DNA of 41,565 nt from Flavobacteriales bacterium (lineage in GTDB: Bacteria > Bacteroidota > Bacteroidia > Flavobacteriales_E > Vicingaceae), in NCBI GenBank assembly GCA_002401955.1, contig NVUQ01000090.1, positions 1 to 41,565 of the forward strand, written 5' to 3'. The notes below the pieces were generated by a model that ran no database searches, was not told the DNA's origin, and worked only from the letters and a program-made list of their open reading frames with translations. Positions 7,984 through 17,320 of the stretch are shown here, one piece after another (positions within the stretch are counted from its first letter, which is position 1; every line of letters starts with the position of its first letter). Position numbers and translations under genes: made by a program.

Positions 7984-9669
7984 TTAAGATAAACCAGAAA
8001 TTTTTCCATTATCATCAATGTCCATTCCTTCAGACGCAGGAGTTGCAGGTAATCCTGGCATACGCATCATGTTTCCTAAAATAGGAATAACGAACCCTGC
8101 TCCAGTGGCAATTTCAAACTCTCTAACATTAACAGTAAAACCAGTTGGTCTTGCCAATAATTTATCGTTATCAGAAAATGATTTTTGAGTTTTAGCCATA
8201 CAAACAGGAAGTCCTTGTAAACCTAAAGCATCAATTTTTTTCAAATCAGTATTTGCTTTTTTAGAATATTCAACACCATCTGCGCCATAAATTTCTTTAG
8301 CAATACGTTCTATTTTTTCTTTAATAGTTAAGTTCCAGTTATAAAGTGGTTGGAAATTGTTTTTCCCTGACTCTACTTCTTTAACAACAGCTTCAGCTAA
8401 GTTGGTCATTCCATCACCACCCTTCGCAAATCCTTCAGCAACAATTGCTTGAACACCCATTTTAGCACATCTTTTTTGTATTAGTTCTACTTCTTCAGGG
8501 CTGTCAGTTGGAAAAGCATTAATCGCTACAACAGGGTTTAGTCCAAACTTTTTACAATTTTCGATGTGTTTTTCTAAGTTCGCAAAACCTTTACTAACCC
8601 TGTCAATATTAGGATCATTGTATTCTTCTTTTTTTGCTCCACCATGATGTCTTAATGCTCTTATGGTTGCTACTAACACTAATGCTTTTGGTTTTAATCC
8701 TCCAGAAACACATTTAATGTCTAAGAATTTTTCAGCACCTAAATCAGCACCAAAACCTGCTTCAGTAATTACATAATTAGATAAAGACAATCCCATTTTT
8801 GTTGCGATAATCGTGTTTGTTCCTTGAGCGATGTTTGCAAAAGGACCACCATGTATAATTGCAGGATTTTCTTCTAATGTTTGTACAAGGTTGGGTTTAA
8901 TAGCATCTTTTAATAAGATTGCCATTGCATTCTCTGCTTTTAGGTCTCTAGCATAAATAGCCTTTTTATCAAAAGTATATCCAACAAATATATTACCTAA
9001 TTTCTTTTTTAAACCTTCAAAACTTTCAGCCATGCATAAGATTGCCATTACCTCAGATGCTGGAGTAATGTTGAATCCATCTTCACGAGGGATTCCGTTA
9101 GCAGTTCCTCCTAAACCAATAGTAATTTGTCTTAAAGATCTGTCATTCATATCCATAACACGTTTCCAAACGATAGTACGAGGATCAATTCTTAAATTTC
9201 TTGTTTTACTTTGGATGTTATTATCGATTAAAGCTGATAATAAGTTGTTGGCTTTTTCTACTGCAGAAAAATCTCCAGTAAAATGGAGGTTAATGTCTTC
9301 CATCGGAACAACCTGAGCGTAACCACCACCAGCAGCCCCACCTTTAATTCCAAATACAGGACCCAAAGAAGGCTCTCTTAAAACGACTGTAGCTTGTTTC
9401 CCAATTTTATTTAATCCTTCGGTTAAACCGATAGATGTTGTTGTTTTTCCTTCACCAGCTGGAGTAGGGGTTAAAGCAGTAACTAGTACTAAATTGTTTT
9501 TAGCAATTTTCTTTTCATCAAGAATACTTAAAGGTAATTTGGCTTTGTATTTACCATAAAGTTCTAAATCATCATGATCGATATTTAATCTAGAGGCCAT
9601 TTCTGTAATATGAACCATCGTGTTTTTTTGAGCGATATCAATATCGGAAGGGAATTTTGCTTTTGCCAT
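7984..9669 (-). CDS. fhs: Formate--tetrahydrofolate ligase
   Basis: It makes 10-formyltetrahydrofolate from formate, tetrahydrofolate and ATP in one-carbon metabolism (cytosol). The P-loop TPTPAGEGKTTTSIGL lies at 67-82, followed by VLREPSLGPVFGIKGGAAGGGYAQVVPMEDINLHFTGD and the folate-site region near the C-terminus (GFTVNVREFEIATGAGF, MMRMPGLPATPA). The 561 residues match the full family length. It is the first gene of the leftward surE/lpxB run. The upstream 70 bases contain TATCTTTA, a weak match to the -7 element, but no convincing -33. Confidence 0.97.
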   Translation of the reverse strand: MAKAKFPSDIDIAQKNTMVHITEMASRLNIDHDDLELYGKYKAKLPLSILDEKKIAKNNLVLVTALTPTPAGEGKTTTSIGLTEGLNKIGKQATVVLREPSLGPVFGIKGGAAGGGYAQVVPMEDINLHFTGDFSAVEKANNLLSALIDNNIQSKTRNLRIDPRTIVWKRVMDMNDRSLRQITIGLGGTANGIPREDGFNITPASEVMAILCMAESFEGLKKKLGNIFVGYTFDKKAIYARDLKAENAMAILLKDAIKPNLVQTLEENPAIIHGGPFANIAQGTNTIIATKMGLSLSNYVITEAGFGADLGAEKFLDIKCVSGGLKPKALVLVATIRALRHHGGAKKEEYNDPNIDRVSKGFANLEKHIENCKKFGLNPVVAINAFPTDSPEEVELIQKRCAKMGVQAIVAEGFAKGGDGMTNLAEAVVKEVESGKNNFQPLYNWNLTIKEKIERIAKEIYGADGVEYSKKANTDLKKIDALGLQGLPVCMAKTQKSFSDNDKLLARPTGFTVNVREFEIATGAGFVIPILGNMMRMPGLPATPASEGMDIDDNGKISGLS

Positions 9670-9737
9670 TTTATTTGAATTTTAATAATTGAGGGTTAAA
9701 GATATAAAAAATAAGAAATAAGTTACATGAAGTTGGC

Positions 9738-9766
9738 TTGTGTTAGGAATTTGTTATTTAATTTCG
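9738..9766 (+). promoter_or_regulatory. Candidate Bacteroidota sigma-A promoter for the beta-barrel gene at 9788
   Basis: TTG at 9738-9740, an 18-base spacer, then TAATTTCG at 9759-9766 (one mismatch to TAnnTTTG). This would start transcription near 9772, leaving a leader of about 16 bases before ATG 9788. It argues against the earlier ATG at 9740, which would overlap the promoter. Confidence 0.4.
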
Positions 9767-9787
9767 TTTGAGTGTCATTCATTTAAA

Positions 9788-10534
9788 ATGAAATATTTTC
9801 TTACAACCTTTATATTAGTATTTAATTTAATTACGTTAGCTCAGGCTGAACATGCAAGTCATTTAGAGTTTAATAATGAGGTGGTTAAAGCTCAAGGAAG
9901 CTTTGATTTAAGCTTTCAATCGGCTTTTCTTTTAGGTGAATTTAAACAGTTTTATCAGAAACAAACGATACCTGGAGCAGGGTTAACAATGTTATTTCCA
10001 GTAAATAAATCACAACGATTTCATATTGGAATGGAACTGGGATATTTAGTGATGAGTTACGTTAAACCAACTTATAATTTTAATGATACTTGGGGAGAAA
10101 CTTTTGAGGTAAAAACAAAAACATTTAATTCTATGATTCCATTACATATTGTTTCAAGACTTTACACCACCAAGCCATTGAACTCAAAATTTCAGTTATA
10201 TATGGAAGCATTAGTTGGGGTGAGAATGATCATTTTGGATAAAAAAGTTAATGTACATCAAGCAATCACAGATAAACATGTACATTCAGAAACAATCACA
10301 TCTACAACCGCATCATGGGGTTGCGGAGCGGGAGTAGGAGCTAAACTGAAAATAAGCAAGGGAGATATGTTGTATTTAAATGCTAAGGCTTGCTATCTAC
10401 TTGGTACTCCAACCACCTATCAAAATCCAGAATTAATGAGGGTTTATGAGGAAGGAAATCATGAATATGAAAGTTTTACCTCACGAACGGACATACTTCG
10501 TTTATCGTTAGGTATTTACTTGTTGTTGAATTAG
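9788..10534 (+). CDS. Probable outer-membrane beta-barrel protein
   Basis: ATG 9788 gives a clean signal peptide (MKYFLTTFILVFNLITLAQA). The rest shows alternating hydrophobic/polar strands such as FDLSFQSAFLLGEF, FHIGMELGYLVMSYV, FQLYMEALVGVRMIIL and YLNAKACYLLG, ending in LRLSLGIYLLLN. A C-terminal aromatic or hydrophobic strand is usual for small outer-membrane barrels. Its 248 residues and lack of enzyme motifs fit an OmpW/PorT-like barrel, but no specific family can be named. It is followed 50 bases later by the DUF4197 gene in the same direction. Confidence 0.6.
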   Translation: MKYFLTTFILVFNLITLAQAEHASHLEFNNEVVKAQGSFDLSFQSAFLLGEFKQFYQKQTIPGAGLTMLFPVNKSQRFHIGMELGYLVMSYVKPTYNFNDTWGETFEVKTKTFNSMIPLHIVSRLYTTKPLNSKFQLYMEALVGVRMIILDKKVNVHQAITDKHVHSETITSTTASWGCGAGVGAKLKISKGDMLYLNAKACYLLGTPTTYQNPELMRVYEEGNHEYESFTSRTDILRLSLGIYLLLN

Positions 10535-10584
10535 AAAATATAATTGGAACAGTATTTGACTGCTCTCGTAAAAAACATAAGATT

Positions 10585-11334
10585 ATGAAAAAAACAATGT
10601 ACATCACACTAGCTTTAATGGTAGTTTCTACTGCAAGTGTTTCGGCTCAAGGCTGGAAAAGTTTAAAAAATAAAGCAAAAGCTCAAACAGAAAAAGTATC
10701 AATACCTAAAGAAATTCCATCATCAGGAGATTTAAGTCAGGATGAAGTTGGTAGAGGCTTAAAAGAAGCGTTAAACCAAGGTGTTAAAAAAGGAGTAGAG
10801 CAATTAAATAAAAAAGATGGCTACTTAAAAGATCCTCAAATTAAAATACCCATGCCAAATGAGGCTAAAAATGTGGAAGAGAAATTAAGGTCGTTAGGTC
10901 AAGGAGAGAAAGTAGATGAAGCTATTGAAAGTATGAATAGAGCTGCAGAAGATGCTGCTGAAGGAGCAAAAGATATATTTGTTGCAGCAATTAAAGGCAT
11001 GACTTTAACTGATGCCATGAGTATTTTAAAAGGAGAAGATGATGCGGCTACAAAATACCTTAATAAAGCAACTAATATTGAGTTAGCACAAAAATTTGAG
11101 CCAGTAATAAAAACTTCTTTAGATAAGGTAGGGGCCACCAAACATTGGCAAACTGTTTTTGGAACTTATAATAAACTTCCATTTGTAAGTAAGGTAAACC
11201 CTGATTTAGAAAAGTATGTTACAGAAAAAGCATTGAAGGGTTTATTTATACAAGTGGCAAAAGAAGAGTTAAAGATTAGGCAAGATCCATCCGCTAGAGC
11301 AACAGATTTATTAAAAAAGGTTTTTGGTAATTAA
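10585..11334 (+). CDS. DUF4197 domain-containing exported protein
   Basis: Full-length member of the DUF4197 family (249 residues), function unknown. Residues 1-22 are a signal peptide ending VSAQ. A basic linker (KNKAKAQTEK) is followed by the mostly helical DUF4197 domain at about 45-249, with conserved blocks LSQDEVGRGLKEALNQGVKKGV, IKIPMPNEAKNVEEKLR and the terminal RQDPSARATDLLKKVFGN. Codon use is AT-rich like its neighbours, unlike the partial copy at 2-406. A terminator follows within 12 bases. Confidence 0.92.
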   Translation: MKKTMYITLALMVVSTASVSAQGWKSLKNKAKAQTEKVSIPKEIPSSGDLSQDEVGRGLKEALNQGVKKGVEQLNKKDGYLKDPQIKIPMPNEAKNVEEKLRSLGQGEKVDEAIESMNRAAEDAAEGAKDIFVAAIKGMTLTDAMSILKGEDDAATKYLNKATNIELAQKFEPVIKTSLDKVGATKHWQTVFGTYNKLPFVSKVNPDLEKYVTEKALKGLFIQVAKEELKIRQDPSARATDLLKKVFGN

Positions 11335-11345
11335 GATTCGTTAAA

Positions 11346-11377
11346 AAAAGGTAGAAACATAAATGCTCCTACCTTTT
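11346..11377 (+). terminator. Intrinsic terminator after the DUF4197 gene
   Basis: AAAAGGTAG at 11346-11354 pairs perfectly with CTACCTTTT at 11369-11377 around a 14-base loop. The right arm ends in TTTT, and the symmetric A/T arms could serve both strands. Confidence 0.65.
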
Positions 11378-11391
11378 CGAACTAAAAATTA

Positions 11392-11460
11392 AGTAATCTA
11401 TATGATTACTATATAAATATATCAGCTTTTCATAAGTCGCTTACTATTAATAATAGTAAG
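11392..11460. terminator. Two perfect inverted repeats in the convergent gap
   Basis: AGTAATC-tatat-GATTACT spans 11392-11410 and CTTACTATT-aat-AATAGTAAG spans 11440-11460. They lie between two genes that end towards each other (stops near 11334 and 11492). The hairpin nearer 11492 may end the minus-strand lipoprotein transcript, although neither has a long U-run. Confidence 0.4.
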
Positions 11461-11491
11461 TTATTAAGGTTTAATTGTTAATCTAACTGAA

Positions 11492-12379
11492 TTACAATCC
11501 GTTTAAATGAGTTGTTAATGCTGCATCTGTTGTTTGGCCTAGAGCCATATCGATGGTAACACTATTGTTTACTGTGCGGCTTTCTGTATAGCTAAAAAGA
11601 TTGCCACTTGCATCTTGTGCCATCATAACCACTTTTACACTAGTTCCATTAGGAATTAAGCCTGAAGTCATGTTATAAACTTGTATTACTGTTTGTGATG
11701 CCGGAACGTAAATGAAAATACCAACATTAGTTAAATCATCTACTTGAGAAGTAAAAGTAAGCGTATGTCCGCTTCCTGTTCCAACTTGTATATCGGCATT
11801 TAACCATCCAAACGCACTCGTAGAGCCTTCGTAGCCATAACTGATTAAGTTAAAAGCTGTGCTAGTGTTAGACCAATCTACAAAAGATCCATTATCAGCA
11901 CCAGTAAAAATAGTCATACTACTATCTGGAGCTGAATTAGGCATCCAAAAAGAATAAGGACAACTTAACGATAAATTTTGTCCGTTTTTAGTTGCTCTAA
12001 TTCTAATTTCGCCATCTGTTTCTAGAATGTTACCTCCAGAAACTGTTGGCATTTGCCAATAAATCATGTCTTTAGGAGTGTATAATTCAACTAAGTGGAT
12101 GGTATAAGGATAGGCAATAGTATCTCCATTAGCATCTTGCAAACAATTTTTTCCTCCTATAATTTTTGTCCCTTGATTTCCTGTAATGGTATCATTGCTA
12201 GGTCCAGTTATTTCAAAATCTTGTTCATTTTGTTTTTTTGAATCTAAATATTGATTTACAGAGTTGTATTCGTTTAGTGTTTCTTCTGGTGGTTCAATTC
12301 TATCTTTTTTACAACTGGTGCTGATTAAAGATAATGTTGTTATAACTATAAGTGTATTAAGTAAATTTAGTTTTCTCAT
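11492..12379 (-). CDS. Lipoprotein of unknown function
   Basis: The N-terminus ends in a lipobox, LISTSC, with lipidation Cys at 23 followed by KKD, so it should be a membrane-anchored lipoprotein. The 295 residues are then mostly beta-strand and rich in T, S, N and G, with no enzyme motif. The segments PYSFWMPNSAPDSSMTIFTG and a repeated strand pattern near the C-terminus suggest one or two immunoglobulin-like or jelly-roll domains. It lies 20 bases downstream of the small barrel protein and reads the same way, so the two may be co-expressed. Confidence 0.7.
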   Translation of the reverse strand: MRKLNLLNTLIVITTLSLISTSCKKDRIEPPEETLNEYNSVNQYLDSKKQNEQDFEITGPSNDTITGNQGTKIIGGKNCLQDANGDTIAYPYTIHLVELYTPKDMIYWQMPTVSGGNILETDGEIRIRATKNGQNLSLSCPYSFWMPNSAPDSSMTIFTGADNGSFVDWSNTSTAFNLISYGYEGSTSAFGWLNADIQVGTGSGHTLTFTSQVDDLTNVGIFIYVPASQTVIQVYNMTSGLIPNGTSVKVVMMAQDASGNLFSYTESRTVNNSVTIDMALGQTTDAALTTHLNGL

Positions 12380-12398
12380 TTTTTAAGTTTTATAATAG

Positions 12399-12932
12399 TT
12401 AATTATATGCTGGGCAAACGGTGCCTCTTTTCATTCGACCAGTGTTTCTGTAGCTACCGCCATCATTTCCACAACCAAATATATACAATAAACCTAGTTG
12501 TAAATGGGTTTCTTGAAATTTAATATTATAGCGGTATTCTAAAAACGGTCTTAAACACTTATTAGTTGTAACGCCAATGCCCGCCTCAGCGTTCCTATTG
12601 ATTGGAGAAGCTCCTTCCATGTTTGATGCATCATAATTTATCCAAGTATTGTAACCGCCATGAGCTAACAAATAAAAGTTAAAAGTATTTAGTTTAACTA
12701 CTTTTAGTTCTAAACTTAAGCCAGCAGTCCATTCAGAAACAGGACCAAAAAAATAGTAAGAAAATTGCGGAACAAAACTTAAGTTGTTGTTCGGAAAGAA
12801 GTTTACTCTTGCTCCAGCACCAAAACTTTCAGATTGAAAGTTATAGATAGCAGAACCACCAATACCTATGTTCTGATTAAAACCAATAAATGGTGTTATA
12901 GTAAGTATTAGTATTAAGTATGCTTTTTTCAT
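12399..12932 (-). CDS. Small outer-membrane beta-barrel-like protein
   Basis: The start at 12932 gives a signal peptide, MKKAYLILILTITPFIGFNQ; the ATG 24 bases upstream only adds a charged leader. The mature part of about 157 residues shows eight or so amphipathic strands (GGSAIYNFQS, FGAGARVNFF, LSFVPQFSYYFFG, WTAGLSLELKVV, FYLLAHGGYN, NAEAGIGVTT, LRPFLEYRYNIK, HLQLGLLYIFG), as in small eight-stranded barrels. The C-terminus (GNDGGSYRNTGRMKRGTVCPAYN) is an unusual polar tail after the last strand. The specific family is not recognised. Confidence 0.6.
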   Translation of the reverse strand: MKKAYLILILTITPFIGFNQNIGIGGSAIYNFQSESFGAGARVNFFPNNNLSFVPQFSYYFFGPVSEWTAGLSLELKVVKLNTFNFYLLAHGGYNTWINYDASNMEGASPINRNAEAGIGVTTNKCLRPFLEYRYNIKFQETHLQLGLLYIFGCGNDGGSYRNTGRMKRGTVCPAYN

Positions 12933-12976
12933 TTTATGGGATCTCTCAATAATCAAGCCTAAAATTAATTATTTAT

Positions 12977-14170
12977 TTACTCCACACATAAAACTAAACC
13001 TTTTAAATACTCTCCTTCAGGGTGGTAAATACTTACCGGATGATCGGCTGGTTGAGAGAGGTGATTTAAAACCCGAATGTTTCTTCCTGCTTCAATAGCT
13101 GCAGCGGTAATTGTATCATAAAAAAGTTTACGATTAATTACCTGAGAGCAAGAAAATGTGAATAAAATGCCTCCTGGCTTTATTTGTTTAATCGCCATTA
13201 AATTTAATCGTTTATATCCCTGTATGGCATTGTGTTTAGCTTTAAAATTTTTGGCGTAAGCTGGAGGGTCTAAAATAATAACATCATAATCAATGGTGTT
13301 TTCTTTTAGATAATCTAGTGTATCAGAAGTAAAAGATTTGTGATTTTTATAACCATTCAATTTTACGTTTTTATCTACTAAGTCAATCGCCTTTTGAGAG
13401 CTATCTACAGAATGAACTTCTTTTGCATTCGCTTTTAGTGCATAAATAGAAAATCCTCCTGAGTAGCAAAAAGTATTCAATACTTTTTTATTTTTACTGT
13501 AATCAGCAATTAACTTCCTACTTTCTCTTTGATCTAAAAAGAAACCTGTTTTTTGACCATTAATCCAGTCCAAATTAAATTGATTTTCATTTTCTAAACC
13601 AACCAAATTAGGTTCGCCATTTTTATAAATGTATTCGTTAACAACTTCTTCTTCTGTTTGTTTTGATAAGCTTTCAGCACTTTTACTGTAGATAGCAATT
13701 AGCTGTTTTCCATAAACATGTTGTAAAGCATTGCTAATTTCATTAATAACATTATAGATGCCTATAGAGTGAGCTTGAATAATAGCCGTTCCATTATAAA
13801 AATCAATAATTAAACCAGGAATTCCATCCCCTTCGGCATGCATTAATCGGTAAATATTGGTTGATGCGTTTTCTGTTAACCCTAATGATGTTCTTACATT
13901 ATATGCTGATTGAACTTTGCTGTTCCAAAATTCTTGATCTATTTCAATTTGTTTAAAAGAAATAATTCGAACAGCAATGGTTGCGTCACTAAAATGTCCT
14001 AACGCTAAGAAGTTGTTTTTAAAATCGACAACATCAACCAGCTCGCCATTTTCTGGAGCCTCTCCTGTATCGCTAATTATTCTATTAATTGCGCCAGAAA
14101 ATAACCAAGGATGTTTTCTTTCTAGTGATTTTTCTTTGCCTTTATTTAATACAATTGTTTTTATTTCCAT
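12977..14170 (-). CDS. rlmI: RlmI-type 23S rRNA (cytosine-C5) methyltransferase
   Basis: It methylates a cytosine of 23S rRNA using S-adenosylmethionine (C1962 in E. coli for RlmI). An N-terminal PUA domain (about 1-80) begins VLNKGKEKSLERKHPWLFSGAI. A linker contains MHAEGDGIPGLIIDFY. The Rossmann methyltransferase domain follows, with SAM motif VLNTFCYSGGFSIYALKANA and the catalytic-loop motif IILDPPAYAKN. The late cysteine in FTFSCSQ is also typical. The 397 residues are normal. Exact substrate base in this organism is inferred from the family. Confidence 0.88.
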   Translation of the reverse strand: MEIKTIVLNKGKEKSLERKHPWLFSGAINRIISDTGEAPENGELVDVVDFKNNFLALGHFSDATIAVRIISFKQIEIDQEFWNSKVQSAYNVRTSLGLTENASTNIYRLMHAEGDGIPGLIIDFYNGTAIIQAHSIGIYNVINEISNALQHVYGKQLIAIYSKSAESLSKQTEEEVVNEYIYKNGEPNLVGLENENQFNLDWINGQKTGFFLDQRESRKLIADYSKNKKVLNTFCYSGGFSIYALKANAKEVHSVDSSQKAIDLVDKNVKLNGYKNHKSFTSDTLDYLKENTIDYDVIILDPPAYAKNFKAKHNAIQGYKRLNLMAIKQIKPGGILFTFSCSQVINRKLFYDTITAAAIEAGRNIRVLNHLSQPADHPVSIYHPEGEYLKGLVLCVE

Positions 14171-14218
14171 ATTGCAAAAGAAAGCAAAAGGATTTGGAAA
14201 GTAGTTTAAGATGGTACT

Positions 14219-16081
14219 TTAATTAATCTTTTGAATTTTATGCGTTACTCCATCAATTTTTATGATGTAAAATCCAGCCGATTGGTTTGATAAATCTAAG
14301 TTGTATGAAGTTGAATTAATGTTTTTATCAAACACAAGTTTTCCATATATAGTATAGAGTTTAATGTTCTTTATTTCTTTAATTGAATTTATATTTATTT
14401 GAGATTGAGTTGGATTAGGAAAAATGGTTAGCCTTTGATTTATGGTAGTTAAGAAATTAATATCTGTTGTAGGAGTATAAATGTAAAATTCGTACTCAGC
14501 TCTTTCGGGGTTCAGTTTGATAGCATCTGTATTAAAAGCTCTCACATAAAATTTAACATTTAATCCACTTAATTGATGAGGAAGGAGTGAAGTATATACT
14601 TGATCACCAGCAATAAGGTCGCCATTTGTACCATCATCATACATTGTTGTATTTTGAAATTTAGAATTATAAATACTAGTTGTAGTTCTAAGCTGAACGG
14701 AATCTTCATTGCTAATATTTGCAGTAACATATTTTGTTCCAGTAATATCAATAATTTGAACGTTAGAAATACTTGGTGGTATTTTGTTTATCTTAGGGTG
14801 AGATTGGAGAAATGCATTTCTTTTAGTAACCGTTGATAATATGCCAGCGGTCATAAAACCAAAAGTGATAAATTCATTATCTACATTGTCATAATATTCG
14901 GTCATTCCCCAAAACTTGTTAGGGTCAGTGCTAGCAGAAGTTGCTGCAATATTTTGCAAGTAAGTGGTATAGTTTTTAATGGTTGTTGAATCTAAACTTT
15001 CATTAATTATAGTTCTTAAATGTGCCGAGTAGGTTTTTGCATATTCTGAATTGGGATTTGAAATTAATTGAGTTATTAAGGGGTACCAATAACAGTTATA
15101 TCCATAGTAGGGATCGTAATAATATAAAGAATCCTTTATTGTATGATGGCTTAATAATGCACCTACAAAGCTTTCAGACAGATCCCATGGAATCATTTGA
15201 AATAAGCCATCTTCTGTTTGGTATAGATAATAATTATGTTGGTACAATCCATCGTAAACATCCAAATTAGCAATTACTTGGTTGGCTGCAAAAGCCCATA
15301 ATACTCTATCAACATTTAAAATTGAATCAATTTCATTTGGATTGGAGTTTAATGTCGTTATTAAATTGACTAACTCAGTCCAGCCATAATCAGATTTTAG
15401 ATCATAATGATCATAGTATAATGTGGAGTCTGTTCCTAAAAATGTTAAATCAGAATTGCCTTGTGGCCCAGGCTGATTAAACTGTTGAACTGGATCACAT
15501 TTAAAAAGGATTCCTTTTTTTTTATCAAAATGTTTTTTAAGAAATTGTTTGTCAACCGATTCTGTATTTACATAAAGACCGAGGTAGTTGCCTTGCAGCT
15601 TAACATTCATAAAGCTCCCTTGAGAAGTAGGTAAATACTTTCTGTAGATATTAAAAGCTGACAACTCCTTTACAAAAGTTGGATCGAACATAGCGTTTGC
15701 CAATTTAACTTTCTTATAATTCATTAATTTTTGACCGCCAATCACATCATTCATGTCAAGGTTTAGAGGTAGCTTTGGGTTGCCAAAACTTTGTGGAATA
15801 GAGTAGGTAGAATTTCCTTTATAACGCACCATTACACTATCTAAAAAAATACCATTACTTAACTGTACCGTTGCTGGCAACCTTAATCCAGAATTAGCTG
15901 TCCAAGCAGATTGAAGAATTGCATCGTAATTTGAATCATAAAAATTAATAGAAATAGTCCTTAATGAGTCAGTATCAAATAAGCCTGTTGGAGAATCGTA
16001 CAGATCTTGTGGGTTGTAAAGTGTTTGACTAATACCAAAAAAGGAAAGAAGAAGAAGAGGGAGGACTAGTATTTTTTTCAT
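14219..16081 (-). CDS. Secreted CotH-like kinase family protein with T9SS C-terminal sorting domain
   Basis: CotH proteins are atypical protein kinases; bacterial secreted relatives are mostly uncharacterised. Residues 1-18 are a signal peptide (FFGISQ). The CotH domain covers about 40-330, with VMVRYKGNST, PLNLDMND, KKVKLANAMFDPTFVKELSAFNIYRKY, LGLYVNTESVDKQFLKKHF and the late IPWDLSESF block. About 435-540 look like an immunoglobulin-like region. The end, from about 548 (LTIFPNPTQSQININ...GFYIIKIDG...IQKIN), is a type A T9SS sorting domain, so the protein should be exported by T9SS to the surface or medium. A minus-strand ndk gene lies upstream, separated by a terminator. Confidence 0.85.
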   Translation of the reverse strand: MKKILVLPLLLLSFFGISQTLYNPQDLYDSPTGLFDTDSLRTISINFYDSNYDAILQSAWTANSGLRLPATVQLSNGIFLDSVMVRYKGNSTYSIPQSFGNPKLPLNLDMNDVIGGQKLMNYKKVKLANAMFDPTFVKELSAFNIYRKYLPTSQGSFMNVKLQGNYLGLYVNTESVDKQFLKKHFDKKKGILFKCDPVQQFNQPGPQGNSDLTFLGTDSTLYYDHYDLKSDYGWTELVNLITTLNSNPNEIDSILNVDRVLWAFAANQVIANLDVYDGLYQHNYYLYQTEDGLFQMIPWDLSESFVGALLSHHTIKDSLYYYDPYYGYNCYWYPLITQLISNPNSEYAKTYSAHLRTIINESLDSTTIKNYTTYLQNIAATSASTDPNKFWGMTEYYDNVDNEFITFGFMTAGILSTVTKRNAFLQSHPKINKIPPSISNVQIIDITGTKYVTANISNEDSVQLRTTTSIYNSKFQNTTMYDDGTNGDLIAGDQVYTSLLPHQLSGLNVKFYVRAFNTDAIKLNPERAEYEFYIYTPTTDINFLTTINQRLTIFPNPTQSQININSIKEIKNIKLYTIYGKLVFDKNINSTSYNLDLSNQSAGFYIIKIDGVTHKIQKIN

Positions 16082-16115
16082 TTAACAAAAATACTATTAT
16101 AGATATATAAATGTC

Positions 16116-16153
16116 AAAAAAAAGCCTCATTTGTCAGTTGACAAATGAGGCTT
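16116..16153 (-). terminator. Strong intrinsic terminator of ndk
   Basis: A perfect 15-bp stem (AAGCCTCATTTGTCA at 16122-16136 with its complement at 16139-16153) is followed, on the minus strand, by eight Ts (plus-strand A-run 16116-16123). It lies 20 bases past the ndk stop. Confidence 0.9.
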
Positions 16154-16173
16154 AATATCGAATGTTTTTTTGT

Positions 16174-16593
16174 TTAGTGCTTTTCAGCAGCAGTAAAATG
16201 GAAGTTTCCTTCAATTTCAGCATTCTCATCACTATCAGAACCATGTACTGCATTTGCAGAAATATCTGTAGCATATATTTTTCTAATGGTACCTTCAGCA
16301 GCTTCGGCAGGGTTAGTTGCACCAATTAACGTTCTAAAATCTTCAACAGCATTATCTTTTTCTAAAATAGCTGCTACTATTGGTCCTTCAGACATGTAGT
16401 CTACTAATTCACCATAAAAAGGTCTTTCTTTGTGTACTTCGTAAAATTCTCCAGCAGTTTCTTTAGAAAGCTGAGTATATTTCATCGCAACGATTTTAAA
16501 TCCTGCGTCATTAATCATTTTTAATATCCCTCCAATTGCATTTTTTTCAACTGCATCGGGTTTAATCATTGTAAAAGTTCTGTTTGTTGCCAT
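16174..16593 (-). CDS. ndk: Nucleoside-diphosphate kinase
   Basis: It transfers the gamma phosphate of ATP to nucleoside diphosphates through a phosphohistidine, keeping NTP and dNTP pools balanced. The start [17 protein letters not shown] at 16593 gives 139 residues, the usual family size. The in-frame ATG 12 codons upstream (16629) would sit inside the likely -7 element and is rejected. The active-site histidine lies in the motif [15 protein letters not shown], and [16 protein letters not shown] is the usual nucleotide-binding segment. Confidence 0.97.
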   Translation of the reverse strand: MATNRTFTMIKPDAVEKNAIGGILKMINDAGFKIVAMKYTQLSKETAGEFYEVHKERPFYGELVDYMSEGPIVAAILEKDNAVEDFRTLIGATNPAEAAEGTIRKIYATDISANAVHGSDSDENAEIEGNFHFTAAEKH

Positions 16594-16626
16594 TATGTAA
16601 TTTTTATTTTGACTTATTAATTTCGG

Positions 16627-16634
16627 CAAAAGTA
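16627..16634 (-). promoter_or_regulatory. -7 promoter element upstream of ndk
   Basis: On the minus strand this reads TACTTTTG, a perfect match to the Bacteroidota -7 consensus TAnnTTTG. No clear TTG is visible at the usual upstream distance. The implied start of transcription near 16620 supports translation from 16593. Confidence 0.4.
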
Positions 16635-16682
16635 ATACATAAGAGCAGTTTAACTAGTAAAAAATGATTTTTTTGAAAAACT

Positions 16683-17300
16683 TTAGTAGTTGAAAAACTC
16701 TTTTAGGTTCTCTTCACCTTTTTGTGTTAAATAAGGTTTAAAAAGTAAGAAGATAAGGCTTAGGTGATGATTAATTTTTTCTTGATCAGTATTCTTTCTA
16801 TGATAAATTTCGGCTTCAGGAACCCAATAAATTGCAATAAGATTAATAACATCAGCAACGTGATCATTTAATTTTATGATGCTATTTTTTTCGATATAAT
16901 CATTCCTCTCAAGTGCGATGAGCATCTTTTTTAAGAGTTTCTTTCTTCCTGCTGAATTTTGAATGAAATAATCGTTCAAATCTTCATCATTTAAAACAAT
17001 CTGACTGTAATTCATATACAAAAATGAATACTTCAAATTTACAGTAAATGTGAATTTTAAATTATCATAAAAAACTTTAAGCGAAAAATCATCATTTATT
17101 TCAAGTATTGTAGTGTCAATTTCGGCTATCATTTGTTTTGCCAAAACGTTTACTAAATCCCTTTTGGTAGGGAAGTGATAAGTTAAATTTCCTTGACTTA
17201 TTTCTATGCTTTTTGCAATGTCGTAGGTCGAAGCGTGCTCAAATCCTTTTTTATTAAAAAAATCTAATGCTGAATTGAGTATAAGGTTTCTTGTTTTCAT
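16683..17300 (-). CDS. TetR/AcrR-family transcriptional regulator
   Basis: A 205-residue regulator with the TetR N-terminal helix-turn-helix at about 8-50 (LNSALDFFNKKGFEHASTYDIAKSIEISQGNLTYHFPTKRDLV), followed by an all-helical ligand/dimer domain. The TYDIAK...SQGNLTYHFPTK pattern is typical of TetR recognition helices. The ligand cannot be inferred. It is divergent from the large fibre gene with a 98-base gap holding a promoter and repeated TAACC/GGTTA sites, so it probably controls its own gene and the fibre gene. It lies 89 bases upstream of ndk in the same direction. Confidence 0.85.
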   Translation of the reverse strand: MKTRNLILNSALDFFNKKGFEHASTYDIAKSIEISQGNLTYHFPTKRDLVNVLAKQMIAEIDTTILEINDDFSLKVFYDNLKFTFTVNLKYSFLYMNYSQIVLNDEDLNDYFIQNSAGRKKLLKKMLIALERNDYIEKNSIIKLNDHVADVINLIAIYWVPEAEIYHRKNTDQEKINHHLSLIFLLFKPYLTQKGEENLKEFFNY

Positions 17301-17320
17301 GACATCAAAAATGCAAAATA

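Noticed and set aside
16594..16629. Longer ndk start at 16629
   Set aside because: It overlaps a perfect -7 element and would add 12 residues foreign to the family.
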